The translations under genes and the position numbers were made by a program. Below, piece after piece: positions 21,435 through 34,511 of a DNA stretch of 64,000 nt (the stretch's first letter is position 1; every line of letters begins with the position of its first letter). The stretch is from contig NC_064439.1 of NCBI RefSeq assembly GCF_023343835.1, positions 25,980,933 through 26,044,932 on the forward strand, read 5' to 3'. The notes beneath the pieces were generated by a model, which was not told the DNA's origin, did not search any database, and was given only the letters and a program-made list of their open reading frames with translations. The stretch comes from Lagopus muta (taxonomy: Eukaryota > Chordata > Aves > Galliformes > Phasianidae).

Positions 21435-23905
21435 CTTAGTTGATATGATGAAGCATCTGTGTAGCATTTCTTCAAAACCATTCGTTTTCTCATTAGAGTG
21501 TTCCTCAGGAATTCAATTCTAGTCATTTAAAATTTCAGCTTCTATTTGAGAACCACTTTTCTCATGGATATTCTCCTGAAACAAGGAATATCCTTTCACT
21601 CTCTTTTTATTTCAACTGGGCTTCTGTCACTAAAGTTACTGTCAGAAATGCAGTGTTTCTTGTAATTTACTCCTTACCCACGCCACATTTTTGAGTGTCA
21701 CTATGAAATCTCCATTACTTTTTCACAAGGGAGGATAAGCCACTTTTACAAATTAGGTATTACGATTTTGTGTTGCTCTTGTTTCCTCTTTATTATATCC
21801 CTTGTCTTGCTCAAGCTGACACAATTTAATGTCACTGAGTTCTGGCAGTGACAAGAAACTTAAGGACATTTTTATTTGTATTCTTAGGAATAAAACTGTG
21901 CTCTTCTTCTGTGCAGAATTGCTGCTCCACTGACACTAGTTCTGTATCTCTGGAAAGTAACTTACCTCTGGACTTTATCACAAACCACAGAAGTTTGAAC
22001 TTGCAAGATGAAACATACATGGTATTTCTAAAAAATGGTGAAGAAATCTCCTAAATATACACCAGAAAGAATTTGTGGTTTTGAGTTTATGGCCAGAGAA
22101 CACTGATAAGGGTATACTTTTCTGGTGTTTATCTTTTGTTGTTGCACTTTCATGAAGATAATTATTTTTTTCATATCTTTATATCTCAGCATAGATGAAG
22201 CATTTGATAATTGCCAATAAAAAGAATTTCAAATAGAAAATAATGTTTTAATCAGTGTTTTACTCCGATAGATAGCGTTGGCTGAAGAATTTCCTGCATA
22301 TCCTTTTCTTCAGAAGAATGAATATAAGCTTTTGTTCTGTGAAGAGTTGCCTGTCTCACCCTATGCTGTGTTAAAACTTCTGGCTGCAGAGCCCTTCTTG
22401 TAGCTGTCACTATTCTCTGCTTTTGTGAAGGTCTCTGCTTACTGTGTTTCATTGAATCCATTTAAGGCAAATACTTTGGTAGAAATATAACCATCCCAAA
22501 ATGTAATCTACAGTGTTTCTGTGAAGACTTGTGAGCTAACTTTATCTAGGAAGGAAGGAAGAAAAAGAATAACTGACATTATAAAATTGTATGTGCTGCT
22601 TTAGGGTACATCTTATACAGCCTCCTTTTAAACTAAGATGTGTTCATCTTTTGACAATCATTCATTTGAGAGTTCATGTGTGTAACATCTTAATGAAGCC
22701 CAAGGTTTTAGTGTTTGTTAAAGAACAGCAGTAAGACATAAGGTGGTAATTCTCCAGTGAATCTGTAGCCTCAGAAGCTCTGATTCAGCTGAGGCTTCCT
22801 GACATCTTTCCCTTGGGTCAGGTCAAGTGAGACTAAAAGCATTGCACATGTCACACATGGAGGGCTTTTGAAGACAGAAGTGACATTTATTTACAACCCT
22901 TTGGTGCCTGGCTTATCTTTGAAACACTATTGAATACCTCACAAGGAAGAAGCTGTATATTCTTCCCCTCCTGCCAATGCAAGGTAAGTTATATGAGCAC
23001 AAGTAATGGAAGCAATGAATTTGGGGAAAAACAGAGTCATGGGTGAAATCGAGTACAACAGACACTGATGTCAAGAAAGGGGGAGTGATAAAAAAAAAAC
23101 AACAACAACAAAAAAAAAACAGGGGACAATCAAAGCTGCCAAAAACTCTTTGGAGTTAAACCTATGCTAACATGGCAAGTAGTGGAACATTTCATATGAC
23201 AGATTATTATATAAACTGTCTTGTTTTGCCATACTAAATTATTCTATACCGTGTCCTATGAAAAAAGATAATTTGCTGTGGCACTGTTAGTACATCACCA
23301 TGGCAGAATCGTTCTAGAGACCTGTCGGTTGTCATTTTGCAGGCTTTACTTAGCAATCCGCTGCTTTATCACAGCATGCTGAGCAACAACATCATTAGGA
23401 AACCAGGAATCCTGCCCCCCACTCACCTTTCTTACTATGTAAATATCATATTCATGAGTAATCTTTTCTACCCTAACAATGAAACTCCACTCACATGGTA
23501 GAATTTTCATCCCCAATGCATCAGCCATAACCCAGATTTCATGCTTGCTCCTACTGTATTTTTATCCGCTCTTGCTATATTTTAGCAGCATAGTGTTTAT
23601 GCTAGACAGTTGTATGAGGCATGCTAAAGCATTTGGGGTTGGGATAGAGCACTGCCAATGTCCATCTCCTCTGACCTCTGCTTGCCACTCTTCTCCCTGC
23701 ACTTGGTGGTCTGCTTCTGACAGAGCCTACTACTTCTGAGACAAAATACCAGCTTGGTTATCATTTGAAAGAGTACTGAGCTCACAGTTAAGAGCAACAT
23801 TTTTCATCTCTAGTCAATTTATTGCTAATTTATTAACTTACGGTAAGTAACATTGGTTAGATACAATGCAGCAAAGGCTGCATTTCTTAGTGTAATGAAA
23901 ATGCT
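21435..23905. other. Non-coding stretch, no gene recognised
   Basis: AT-rich. An A/CAA-rich simple repeat lies at about 23091-23121. A 69-codon open frame on - (22252-22461) is rich in arginine and glutamine and is followed by ATTAAA, but the only AG before it lacks a pyrimidine tract, so it is not called. Confidence 0.5.
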
Positions 23906-24240
23906 AAGTCATGGCCTGAACCTGTGATTGAGCACCTGGTGGGGAGGAAGGGCCAACCCAGAAAAGCTCAGGTGCATACAATGCACCTGAGTGACTGGAA
24001 AGGGTGCAGCTAGGATCGACCCATTCCCAGACCTCACTTAAGTGTTGGCAATGGCGGCTTGCTGGAAATACCTGACTACTGGAAGCATTCTGAAGGTGAA
24101 CAGTTTTGTTTTTTTTTTTTGTCTTTCTCCTTTGTTTCTGTGTCTGCAGCTGCTGCATTTGGGTTTGTTCTCCCTTGCTGCAGCCTGAGCTTGTTCCACT
24201 CTGCTGTTATTGTTGTGCTTTCCGTCTCATTGTAGCATTA
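23906..24240. mobile_element. Possible old transposon or LTR fragment
   Basis: A GC-richer block in AT-rich surroundings. It contains CACCTGGTGGGGAGGAAGGG, a partly inverted CAGGTGCAT/ATGCACCTG pair at about 23970-23991, and a T-rich run at 24108-24120. The texture resembles an avian repeat, but I cannot assign a family and no terminal repeat or target duplication is clear. The antisense open frame 23904-24158 is not a gene. Confidence 0.25.
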
Positions 24241-26165
24241 CTCTTCCCTAAATATTTTACATATTTAAAGAAATCAATTCTGTCAATAGAGCATACATGT
24301 ATAGTCATACTTTTTTTTATTATTATTATTATTCATTAACAGCCTTTTAATTTGGATCAGTACAGAGAAACCCACAGTTCTGCCCTTGTTTCTGAATCCA
24401 AAGCTGCAAACCTTTTCTGCGATGAACTACCCTGAAGTAGAGACAAAAATTTCATTCTGAATTTCCACAAACTGGAAGTGATTTGCAGTGCTGATGAGTG
24501 TCTACACAGAATTAGGTGGTCTCAGATTCACAGGAATAAGAGCGTGCGTGGGATTACACTAAAATGTGTGTGACCATTTATTTGATTTCTATTTAACTTC
24601 ATGCCACAAAATATGTTAGACTCTTGTATTTTTAAAGCATGTTACAGAGTGATTTAATTTGTAGTAGGAGCTAGAATTTCAATTTCCACTATAAAAAAAA
24701 CTTATTAATTTACTGGTATGGTTGTCTTCATGAGGAAACAGGAGCTAACAGAAAAGTTCTGCTTTTGTAGAGATGCTAATGCAGTGCTTCAGTAGTAATA
24801 AAAACAAACATACTTTGTAACATCCCAGGCAGTGAGTATTCATTTTAAAAATATTTAATGTGGTCAAATTACATTTATGTCATAAAATGAATTTGTTCTA
24901 TGAAGAACACAAGATCACAATATCCATTTGGCATAAAAGGTAATTTAAAACTCTTGCTGTTTGTCATCTTAATTCACTAATTGAAGGAAGTGGTTTTTAT
25001 GTCCTTTATGGGATATACAGAGGATGTTGCCATTGCCAAATCAACTTTTTCAAGGCAGTTACAAGGAAGACTGTAGTGGTTATTGAAGGATGAACATCAA
25101 AGTAATTCTTCTGCATTTAAAGACTAGATCTTCTATGTATTTTCTTGCGTAAAACTTAGTCTAACATGTTGATTCAGTTGATATTTATGGCAAAGCGATA
25201 GATTAAAAAACCTGACAGGAAGTTATTTTTGTATGCTAATTATACACTGTGACCAAACAGCTGCATGTAACTGAGGACAGAATATGCTGGCTCTCTGGCT
25301 AATTTACTTATATTTATTAAACCTGTCCATAGCAACTCTATGAAATAATAGGTCCACAACTAAGAGAAATGGCATATTACAAATATTCAGTTTGTTCGGC
25401 ATATTAGCTCACAAAGAGAAATAAAGATGTGAGAACTTTGCTTGTGTAAGGTTTTGAGGAAACAGCATGTTTCTTAGTGCGATTCTGATTTATTTTCTGT
25501 GAAGTTCTCACTTACAAAAAAATTTCTTGAATCTTCTGTTTTGGCATTAGGCATTTTTTATTGCATTGGCCACTATATGAAATAATTTTTTTCCATAAAA
25601 AGACTTCAGCATATAATGTTAATAGTATCTAGTATCAAACCAAAACATTTTGATTTTCATACTGCCACTATATAACTCAGCAGGAAAGCTCTTATTTCTG
25701 AGTTCCCATTGGAACTAGCTCTTGTACTTCCTAATTGCTATACCACTTCCCTGAAGCTCATCTTGACTAAGATCTAAGTTACTAGCAGAGAAGTTGACTC
25801 TGAGTGAAGCTCAAATAAAGGATATTTTTCACCGAAAACAGGTACAGTGTAGTTCACAATCTCAAGATGCCTGTTATGCTGCAGGTACTCAACCATGTGC
25901 ATGCATACTGTAATTACACCTGAAAAGACATTCTAGCGATACTTACCCACGTATTAGCTACTTGGAATAGCACTAACAGCCATATTAAAGAGCATATAGA
26001 AAGTATGCAGTCTGATCTTGCGTATCAAATGATGAAATATATGCCTTTATTTAAGCACGTGATAGGGCAATCTATTTTTCTATCACTTACGTATGAGGAA
26101 TTCAAACAAGCGTTACGTTTAACTGTGAAGATTATTAATGTGTGAAGTTCTTTATGTCATACAAA
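24241..26165. other. AT-rich non-coding stretch
   Basis: An ATT microsatellite occurs at about 24318-24333 after a run of T. No gene, RNA or transposon recognised in the rest. Confidence 0.6.
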
Positions 26166-26640
26166 ATCATAGAATCACCAAGATCATACAGTCCAACTGT
26201 CCACCTATGACCAGCATTTCCCATTAGAATGTGTAAATGTTTCTTGAATACCTCCATGGACAGTGACCCCACCACCCTGCTGGGCAGCCTGTTCCAGCAC
26301 GTGACCACTTTCTTGGAGAAGCAGTATTTCCTAACGTCCAACCTGGATTTCTCCTGGCACAACTTGAGGCCTTTCTCTCTAGTCCTATTGCTAGTTACTC
26401 AGGAGAAGAGGCTGACTGCCACCTTGCCACAACCTCCCTTCAGGTAGTTGTAGAGAGCAATAAAGTCTCCACTGACCCTCCTCTTCTCCAGTCTAGATAA
26501 TTTCAGTTCCCACCACTGCTTCTCATACGGCTTATGCTCTGGACCCCTCACCAGCTTTGCTGCCCTCTGAATATGTTCTAGGACCTCTGTTTCTTTCTTG
26601 TATGGAGGGGCCCCAAACTGAACACGGTATTCAAGATTAT
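26166..26640 (-). mobile_element. CR1 LINE 3' fragment, - strand
   Basis: Reading the reverse strand, the CR1 order is clear: ATATTCAGAGGGCAGCAAAG-type block, CTTCTCCAG/GAGAAGAGGAG block, the GAAATACTGCTTCTCCAAGA block, a GGAACAGGCTGCCCAGCAGG block, then the 3' end with a single ATTCTATGAT. About 475 bases. The open frames on both strands (26135-26447) are CR1 shadows. Confidence 0.93.
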
Positions 26641-28227
26641 TGTAGGCAGTCTATTTTCTTTGCTCTTTTCTCAGTGAAAGTCAAATGCTCCACAAAGCAC
26701 GGATCTGGCCCAGGCTGTTTATGAAGCATGTACCGATTCGGTTTCATCCTGTCACATTCCTGTACAGTAAATATAATATCATATGAAGATTTGACAAGGG
26801 GAGGATGCCTGCTGGCACCGTTTCTTCAAGTGATTGTGATGGGTTTTCCTTGCTCTCCTCACCATTTCACAATGTTTCTTCCATTACTTATGGATAATTA
26901 CCTGCAACCTTCCCCCTTTTGCTTTGGCTTCTAAGATGTCTTCCTCCAAGAAAATAAAATTACATGTTCCCTGTAATTCTATAGTGTCTTGGCACTTAGG
27001 CTTACCTGAAGTGTAGCTTAGTTTACTAAACGAGATTTTCTCATTTGGATTATTCTTGTTTTGGAGAACTTCTACTTTATTCTAAATGGAGAGTTCAGGT
27101 AGAAAACTAGGGAAGTTTCTGCAGTCAGGTTACATCTGGGGGCTAGTCAATACTAGCTATCAAGATATGACTTCTGCACTCTTTGAATATGTAATGAAAT
27201 GCACAAGACCTGTACTCTGGGAAAGGTGTTTTGGATGGAGAGCTTTCTCCAGCTGCTCAGCATCAGAGCCCCAGCCATATAATCTCAAAGACTGGTTGAT
27301 ACACCCTTAATTACTGATAATAGGAGAAATCTTTTGATATCTCTCTTTGGAGTGCTGCCTGATAAATAACAGTATATGATGTTTTAATGGTTAAGAGAAT
27401 TTTTCTGTTTGGTAGAATTTTTATTTTCTGCCTGTTGTTTAATCGTGGCAACAAATTATTCTTTATTGTAAAAAAAAAAAAAAAAAATAGAATATTACTG
27501 CTTTTCCTCCTCTGACTAGAACATTACCATTACCTTTCTACTTTTTTCACTGATCCTTAAATGACCATTAAAATGTGTTAAAGGATTGTATAGTAGGGCT
27601 TATGTATACACTGCTGATATTCTGTTTAATCAGTAAGCATTTTCTACTTTGAAGGCTGGATCTTCTGCACCACTGATGTGATCAAAAAGATGGTTAATGT
27701 GCAGTTTCATGAGCAGCTAGAGAAATCTTGCTCAGGTTTTATTCTTTGGGTTTGGTCATCCTGTACACAAATCACTGAATTGTGAAGGTATTTTTTGATG
27801 TGTTTTGAGCATGGACATCTGTCAGTGCAGTCACATCAACTCTTTCCTCCGCTGCTAACACTGCACTGACCCACGCTGATTTTTTTTTTTTATCCCAACT
27901 TTGTAGCCTTGAATGGGTTTGTCTGGTACTGTTTAAGCTTGCTTGTATTTTGTTTGTTGCTGTTTCAGGGTGGCTTTGAAGAACTGATGAATGTGCATCA
28001 AATAGATAGATGCTCTAATAAATGCTTAGAATAGACAGTACTTTCATCCTCAGTTAGCAAGCTTCACTAGATGACATCTAATTCACAATATAAAACACCA
28101 TTCCATGTGCAGGGGGATCTTATATAGGTATGGATTTGTCCCTATTCTTCCCTCAGAGAATCAGTTGTAAGATAGCCTCAAAATATCTCTGATTAATATC
28201 TATTGCAATTTGTTTCATTTGCCATCC
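26641..28227. other. Non-coding stretch, no gene recognised
   Basis: An A-run of about 17 lies at 27472-27487. Open frames of 68 and 74 codons on + (26728-26934, 27086-27310) have no support. Confidence 0.55.
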
Positions 28228-28266
28228 TTTTTTTTTTTGTTGTTGTTGTTTTTGTTTTTTTTTTAA
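28228..28266. repeat. T-rich GTT low-complexity tract
   Basis: T run, four GTT units, then T runs. Simple sequence. Confidence 0.85.
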
Positions 28267-31047
28267 TCCAACTCTTTGGTATGATTGCAGGCACAAATCA
28301 GCTGAATTCCTCTCCTCATGTATGCAAAAAATCATTCTATTACCACAGATTTTCTGTCCGGATGTAGGCATGAAGTTTGTCTTACCTACATAAATTTAAC
28401 ATTGGGTTTCATTGGATAACTGAACCTCCAGAGTGGCTTCTCACATTTGAGGATATGAGTAGGGCTTAGGGAAATAGTATTTAGGTAACATATGGTGTGT
28501 TTTGCCATTTGCAGGTTCCTCGCCTTTCAAGGATTTAAATGATAAATTTAAATAGGCAGCTTGCTAACTTCATTGCATTTTAAAAAATTATATTAGTTTT
28601 TACAGAGCATTGATTTTACACGCTATCTGAAGCATTGGAGGATTGCAGTTTAAGTGATCATTTGCACAGCCTTCCTAGGAACAAGTCTTTTGAGATAACA
28701 CACCTAAAAGCAAGGAGAGCCATGTTTCAAAACAACATTGGCACAAAGGGGTGAGGGATTACTGTGAGTGATATTGCCAAGATCATTTCAACAGCGTGAA
28801 AACAGCTGATAAACACTGTGGAAAAAACTGCGGTCCCCAGTTCACGGAGGTCTGCTTGTCCAGATAGGCTTGAACAGCTGCCAGTGGGTGAATCAGATGT
28901 CACTTGGGTTTGCGCATGAGGAGGAGACAATCTGTTCCAGCAGTGCAGGAGCCTGAAAAGAGGGAATGAATCAACAGGAAGAGACTCCACACACAATGTC
29001 CTTTTCATGTTACCAGGAAAACCATTTTTATGCCAAATTACCCTGGGATCAGGATTGTCATTTACCTTATTGGAAAGCAATAGCTCCCCTTTATCAGTCT
29101 GTACAGTACTCATTTTTATTCCCATCTTTCCTTAAAAGAAAAGGATATGGTTTCTTTGAGAATAATGTTGAATTGGGTTTCATTCTATGAGAGCATGTAA
29201 CTGTTGACAAATAATTCAATTAGCAGGCACATAAATCACTGTTGTTTTCATGATAAGGAGAATTTAGATTTTTCTTTTGAGATATTGGAAATTTTATGGG
29301 TTGCAGGCTCTGTTCTGCCCCTGGGGCACTGTCTGCCCCCCCTTATAAAATGCCAAATTAAATGAGAGAAAGCATATTAATCTCAATTCTGTGGTCTGAA
29401 GATTTTTCCTCCCCAGAAAAATGCACACAAACATGCATAACCAGGCACTGCCTCTCTGAAAGGTGGTTTTGGTCATTTGAAGGGCTGCAAATGTCTTGAA
29501 TTATTCAAAATGTCTGCTGAGGGATCCAGTAAGCTTTTGCGTTCAGCAGTGGACCTTTACTATGTTCATTCGTTAGCTCTAACACTCCATCTTTTCTGTA
29601 AAGGTTTGCTTTAAATGATTTTCAGGACTCTTGAACATATTCATTAATTTTCTCCAAAACTGACCTTTAAATAATGGCCAGTTTCTCTTCATCTCTGTAA
29701 AATTTGTATGTTGGGTCCAGTCACAAAAGAAGTACTTTGAATAATCTATCCTGCTAGTCAGGGAAAAGCCATCCCTGGCTTTAAGTTTCTGAGGGGAACG
29801 ATTATTGCTGGGCAAAAACTTTGCACTTGATATTAAGCAAGAAGTAAGAAAGCAACCAGGATAGAAGATAGTGAGTCCTGAGCAGGCAGACATGACACAA
29901 CAAGAATCTCTTATCTCACTGCAGTTCTCTCTTATCCATTCCTAGCATACATCTTTCTAAACAAATTTGTTGTTCCAGGTAGCCTGTTTGTCACTCAGAA
30001 AAATTGCTATCAGGGCAGAATTGAATGTTATGTAAAATAAAGGGAAGCTTATTATTTTATTACACCAAATTAATCCCTTTATGTTGTTTGCAAAATATAT
30101 ACATTATTTTTTCCACCCACACTGAGATGGCTTTCATAGCATCATCTCTTGTCACTCCCAACAATTGCACCTCACCCCATGTAGCACTTCTCAAATGTGT
30201 TAAGTGTCTGTGCTATCCTTTCTATGCATATTTTGCCTCTGATGTTAATTTGAGCCATATAGATTTGAAAAACCCATAGGTTAAAATAAACAATCAAAGA
30301 TGGCGTTTGCTGTCTTCATAATATTTAAAGACACTGGTCTGAAATGGCCATGGGAAAGCTCTAGAAAAATAATCATCATTATATTTATTACAGAACTGCC
30401 TCCTTTATAATTATTATTGTTGTTGGTATTCCTATGACCGTTGTATTATTGCACCCTTGTTTTTTTACATGGAAGCCTGTCTTAAACATCAGGAAATTTT
30501 CTATTTTTTTTGCTAAAGTGTATAAAATACTGAGATGTATTAGGGCTTGCACAGAGATATTCCTGTGTCTTCCAAATTATTGTTTTACCCAAAGGTTGTA
30601 GCTTTGCTTTTGGACAAGTGCAACAGAGCTCTTCTGTAGCACTAAGCTGTGGGTGTATTCTGCCCTGGATGCGGAGAGTGGAACGTGTACATGAAAAAGC
30701 TGAGGACAGTGGCAACATTGCTCTCTTGATTATAGGCATGAGCAAATACAGCAATAGCAGTCTTATGCCCTCTATGGCCTCCAACTATGAGGTCTCCAAA
30801 GCGTATGGGTGGCACACGAGAGATAGTAAGCAACTGCTATTCCACCTCTTTCTTGACACTATTTCTGGCTTCAGGCTTTCTGTGTCACACTCATGACTTC
30901 AAACTCTACCATGAAAAACTGAATTTCCTTTGGAGTTACATCTTCATACTGTTATCCCATTTTAGGAAATGATTATGAATTTGGAACATCTGCATATAGG
31001 GATATTGTTGGCATGTTAAAAATGTACATTCCTTTATTGTTACAGCT
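28267..31047. other. Non-coding stretch, no gene recognised
   Basis: The part at 28720-28980 is richer in G+C and has a 132-codon open frame on - (28727-29125). An acceptor-like TTCCCTCTTTTCAG lies inside it, but no donor or family is recognised. At 30530-30840 two overlapping - strand frames (30482-30784, 30642-30833) are open; again no splice site pair fits. Neither is called as a gene. Confidence 0.45.
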
Positions 31048-31082
31048 TTACAGCTTTTTTTTTTTTTGCTTTTTTTTTTTTA
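31048..31082. repeat. Poly-T tract
   Basis: Two T runs separated by GC. Simple sequence; no retroposon body recognised next to it. Confidence 0.85.
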
Positions 31083-33689
31083 AATTTTCTTAGAAGTAAG
31101 TTTTCAGAAACTATATTAGAGTTCAGAATTGAATACTCATTAATTTTATATGTCAAAATTAGATTTACTTGTTCCAATTTTGAGGCTTCACAATACAGAT
31201 GCTGTGAGACATCAGCTGCCCAGACTTCAAGAGCAGTTCTGCCCCAGCTGGCTCAGTGCATTCTGTGTGGGCTGTCTACTATCTTGGAGCCAAATGCACT
31301 AAGTTATATGTAGCTCTGCTAGCTCTGACTGTTCTTAGCTGGATAGCAGCAGTAATAATAATAACATTAATAATGTGAATTTTATTGCTCTGTGGCAGGG
31401 GGACCCGACTGATTATGAATCCTGGAAGGTTTCTCTGGATTTCCCCCAGCATGCCCTTCATTGCCAGCAGTGAAAACTGCAGCTCAGACTGTGCACTGTC
31501 CTGTTGGTGGCAAGTTATATCCAGAGAGACTTTTGTGTAAACCTGTCCCCAGAACCTTAAGGTCAGAGATGGCTTAAGCCTCAGAAGTACCAGGAATGCT
31601 TCCAAGCTCAACACTTACAAAAAGTTAGCAATCTGTTTAGATTTGCTAGCTAGAAATATTTAAGATTATAATCAGAGAGCTGTTGTGGATATAAAGCCTC
31701 ACAGTTTTCTGTTTGGAAGTTTATGTAGAAGGAAGTACCCAAGAAAGGGATTATATATAGTATTCTGACCCACAGAAAGGTCAGTGCTGATTTTTTTTTG
31801 TGGCTTTTCTTGCACCCCAATGCATTCACCCGTTAGCAGAGCTGACCAAACGTCATTTTCTTTTCATAAAACGATGAGATTGGGTAATCTGTTGTACTTT
31901 CTCAATTAGTTATAATGAGAGACATTTAACTATGTTCTTGGGAAGTTAATATAATTATTGGATAGTATGTTGGAAAATTCATAATGATTTGAAGCTGCTG
32001 GCAACATTTAATGAGATTTCCTGTTTTGCTTTCATTCATTCATTCATGTCCTTTAGAAGTCAGACTTGTAAAGGTTGAAATATATTGGCGTGGAAGAGTT
32101 CCTTTAAAGTAAAATTCATATATAGTGGGATCTATTTATATCCCAAACCTAATCTGAACCTAATTATTATGGAAAATATTTTTTGGCTTCCTTTTGTTTG
32201 TCTTTTTCCTCATAATTTTTCTGTCATAAATGATGAGAAAACAGTGTTTTTCCTGATATCAGATTGCTGTTTAATTTGCAAATACATTTCGAAAGAAAAA
32301 GCAACTTGGGCGTTTTCATACTTAAAATCTGTTACTGAATGGGGAAAAAAAAAAAAGGATACATTTAAACAAAAAAAGATTCCACAATATTTGTTGGATG
32401 CACTCTTGGCTTTAGGCTTTAAGTACAGCTAGGAACTGTATAATTCTATAAGGCAGATTTCAAAACAACATTTAAACAGAATAGTAACCCAAAACAAAAA
32501 AATATATATCCTACTCTGTTAGGAAAATGACTTGTGAAGAATAAAAGCTGTCTGTAGTTTTAAGCTTTGTCTTTTAGTGTAACTCTGAAATAATTATTTT
32601 TATGTTGTATAATATGACCCAAATATTGTATTTTTGTCAGCATGTCTAATAGGTTGCTCAATACCCTTGTTCTGTACAGGTCATTGAGCCCATTCATGTT
32701 CAATGATATACAGCATGAATGTTCATGGGTAGTTTGATACATCTTTAATAGTAGGTGAAGGAAATGGCGTAGGTTTATTTTTTGACCTTCTAGAAGTGTT
32801 TTCCCAGCTGAGTGAATTGCACTCCTGGTCTGATCTATGGAAAAAGAAGTTCTGGAGAAGAAAACGTTTAATTACTGCAGATAAACCTCTAAGAGCTGCC
32901 CAGTCTTTTCCTGTGATTACCATTATAAAGCAAATTAAAGGAACATTTGTTTTAGATAAATTATTGTACAAAGTGAAAGGTCACTGTGAGCATTTTCCTC
33001 TCGCTTCTGAGTTCTTGGATTAGTTTATGCTGCTTTAATGATCTCATCTCTGCCCTCGATGCAAAATACTCTGGAAAAGTCATTCTGGTCAAGGCCCTTT
33101 GCTTGATCCTAAATGAAAACACTGTGAATACTGGATCATAAGTAATATATATTAAAAAATTATGCCAGTGGATATTAAAAATATTTAAAATTGATAATTT
33201 ACTTTTTAGAATGTAGTAATGTAACCTACAAAATTGTGATAAGAATTAATATGAGGATAAAAATGTCTGTGTAGCCAGCAAGATGTGTATTGAATAGATA
33301 AATACAAGAAGAATCCTGAATGTCTAGTTGAAGATGATACAGATTCACTTCGTTAATATAAAGTGAATATTATCTGTGAGTATTCTGGTCTATTTTAGAA
33401 TACCAAGTTGCTCAACATCAAATTAATGAGACCCAGGACAGGCAGTCCAAGTATGTTCTCCATTTTTGATGGAGTACCAGCACTAACCAGGGAAAGGCTA
33501 GTGGTCATTACCCAAAGAATGAAAATACTTGTGCTCTTTGGTTTGTCACCAACTGATGGGAGACAGAATTAATTGGAACAACCTGGTGATGTGTGACTGT
33601 CAATCAAAAAAAGTGGGATGTCTATCAATCTCTCGATTGAGGTGCAGGGGCGATGACCCTGACCTGATGCGCAGTAACAGGAAAGACAA
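31083..33689. other. Non-coding stretch, no gene recognised
   Basis: Open frames of 111 codons on - (31279-31614) and 115 codons on + (32085-32432) are the longest here and lack splice signals. A CATT repeat occurs near 32034-32047. Nothing else recognised. Confidence 0.5.
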
Positions 33690-33905
33690 ATAGATGCTTC
33701 TTCACAGGAGCTCTTGAACACAAGGAAGCACTTCTGTGGTGTGCAAATGCTGAAGAACTGGCATAGGTTGCCCACAGAATGTGGAGATACCTCCTCGGGA
33801 ATCTTCAGAAGGTGCCTTAACGTGGGCCTAGATACTTTGCTCTGGGTGGTTCTGATGGAGCATGGCTTGGCCAGATGGGCCCTGAATAGTCTGTGATTCC
33901 ATGAT
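33690..33905 (+). mobile_element. Diverged CR1-like 3' end fragment
   Basis: The order CTTCTTCACAGGAGCTCTTG, GGCATAGGTTGCCCACAGAA, TGTGGAGATACCTCCTCGGG, ATCTTCAGAAGG, CTTTGCTCTGGGTGG, CCAGATGGGCC and TGTGATTCCATGAT follows the tail of older CR1 subfamilies, with many substitutions. The 60-codon open frame across it is part of the element tail and not a gene. Confidence 0.6.
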
Positions 33906-33967
33906 CTTACTTTTCATAATTTTGCATTCCTATAGTAGTTAAGGATGTTGGCTGTTGGTACACCAAA

Positions 33968-34511
33968 TGTCAGTGCTCAGTCGAGTTAGAGAGCTCTCAC
34001 AGTTTCTTGTAGTATCAGAATAGTTCTCAGAATAATTCTCCTTTATTGTGTTCAACATACATCTTATATGCCATTCACTTACAAGCCAGAAATTCCTGCT
34101 CCCTCTAATCAGTTAATTGGCCTAGATTCTCCCAAGCAACAGTGATAAAGGATGAAAGGTTTCTTATGTGTGATAAGGTTAACAGTGCATAGAAAAAGAC
34201 CCTCTGTTTACACTTAGATGCAGGCAGCTGCCATTTGCTCTCTATCTCACACTCCCAACGTTTCATAGTGATAGGGTCTATCAAGGAGTCTGATAAACTC
34301 TTTGCTGACTCGCTCACAGTTACATCTTCCCCCACAACTAAATGAACAACTTCCTGGACTGTGTGTTTCACAGGTCCACTCTCATCAGATATGTGTGGTG
34401 CAGGATCCATGGGACTGAAGTAGTTCTTTTATCTTGCCTTTACCAGCTAAGTTACTGATTTGGTTAGGGATTTGAACCAAAAGACCTTTTTATGGCCCCA
34501 GGGAGTTAACA
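33968..34511 (-). mobile_element. Possible solo LTR of an endogenous retrovirus
   Basis: On the reverse strand the block starts TGTTAACTCCC and ends in ...CTGACA, giving the TG...CA borders of an LTR at 544 bases. A TATA-like CCATAAAAAGG lies near its start (about 34491) and AATAAA at 34047-34042 near its end, the expected order for U3-R-U5. No matching 5-bp target duplication is seen and there is no second LTR or internal viral gene. The 101-codon frame inside it (34105-34410) is not recognised as a viral protein. The family is not assigned. Confidence 0.3.

Noticed and set aside
22252..22461. 69-codon arginine/glutamine-rich frame on - with a downstream ATTAAA
   Set aside because: No pyrimidine tract precedes any usable AG and the frame begins just after a stop; not enough to call an exon.
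28727..29125. 132-codon open frame on -
   Set aside because: Only an internal acceptor-like site; no donor, no family likeness, and the frame best fitting that acceptor stops early.
34105..34410. 101-codon open frame on - followed by AATAAA, first read as a last coding exon
   Set aside because: The block has LTR-like borders and signals, no acceptor was found before the frame, and the peptide was not recognised.
34440..34490. GGTTCAAATCC and TAGCTGGTAAAGG motifs on -, resembling tRNA promoter boxes B and A
   Set aside because: They occur in the wrong order (B before A) and no cloverleaf can be drawn.
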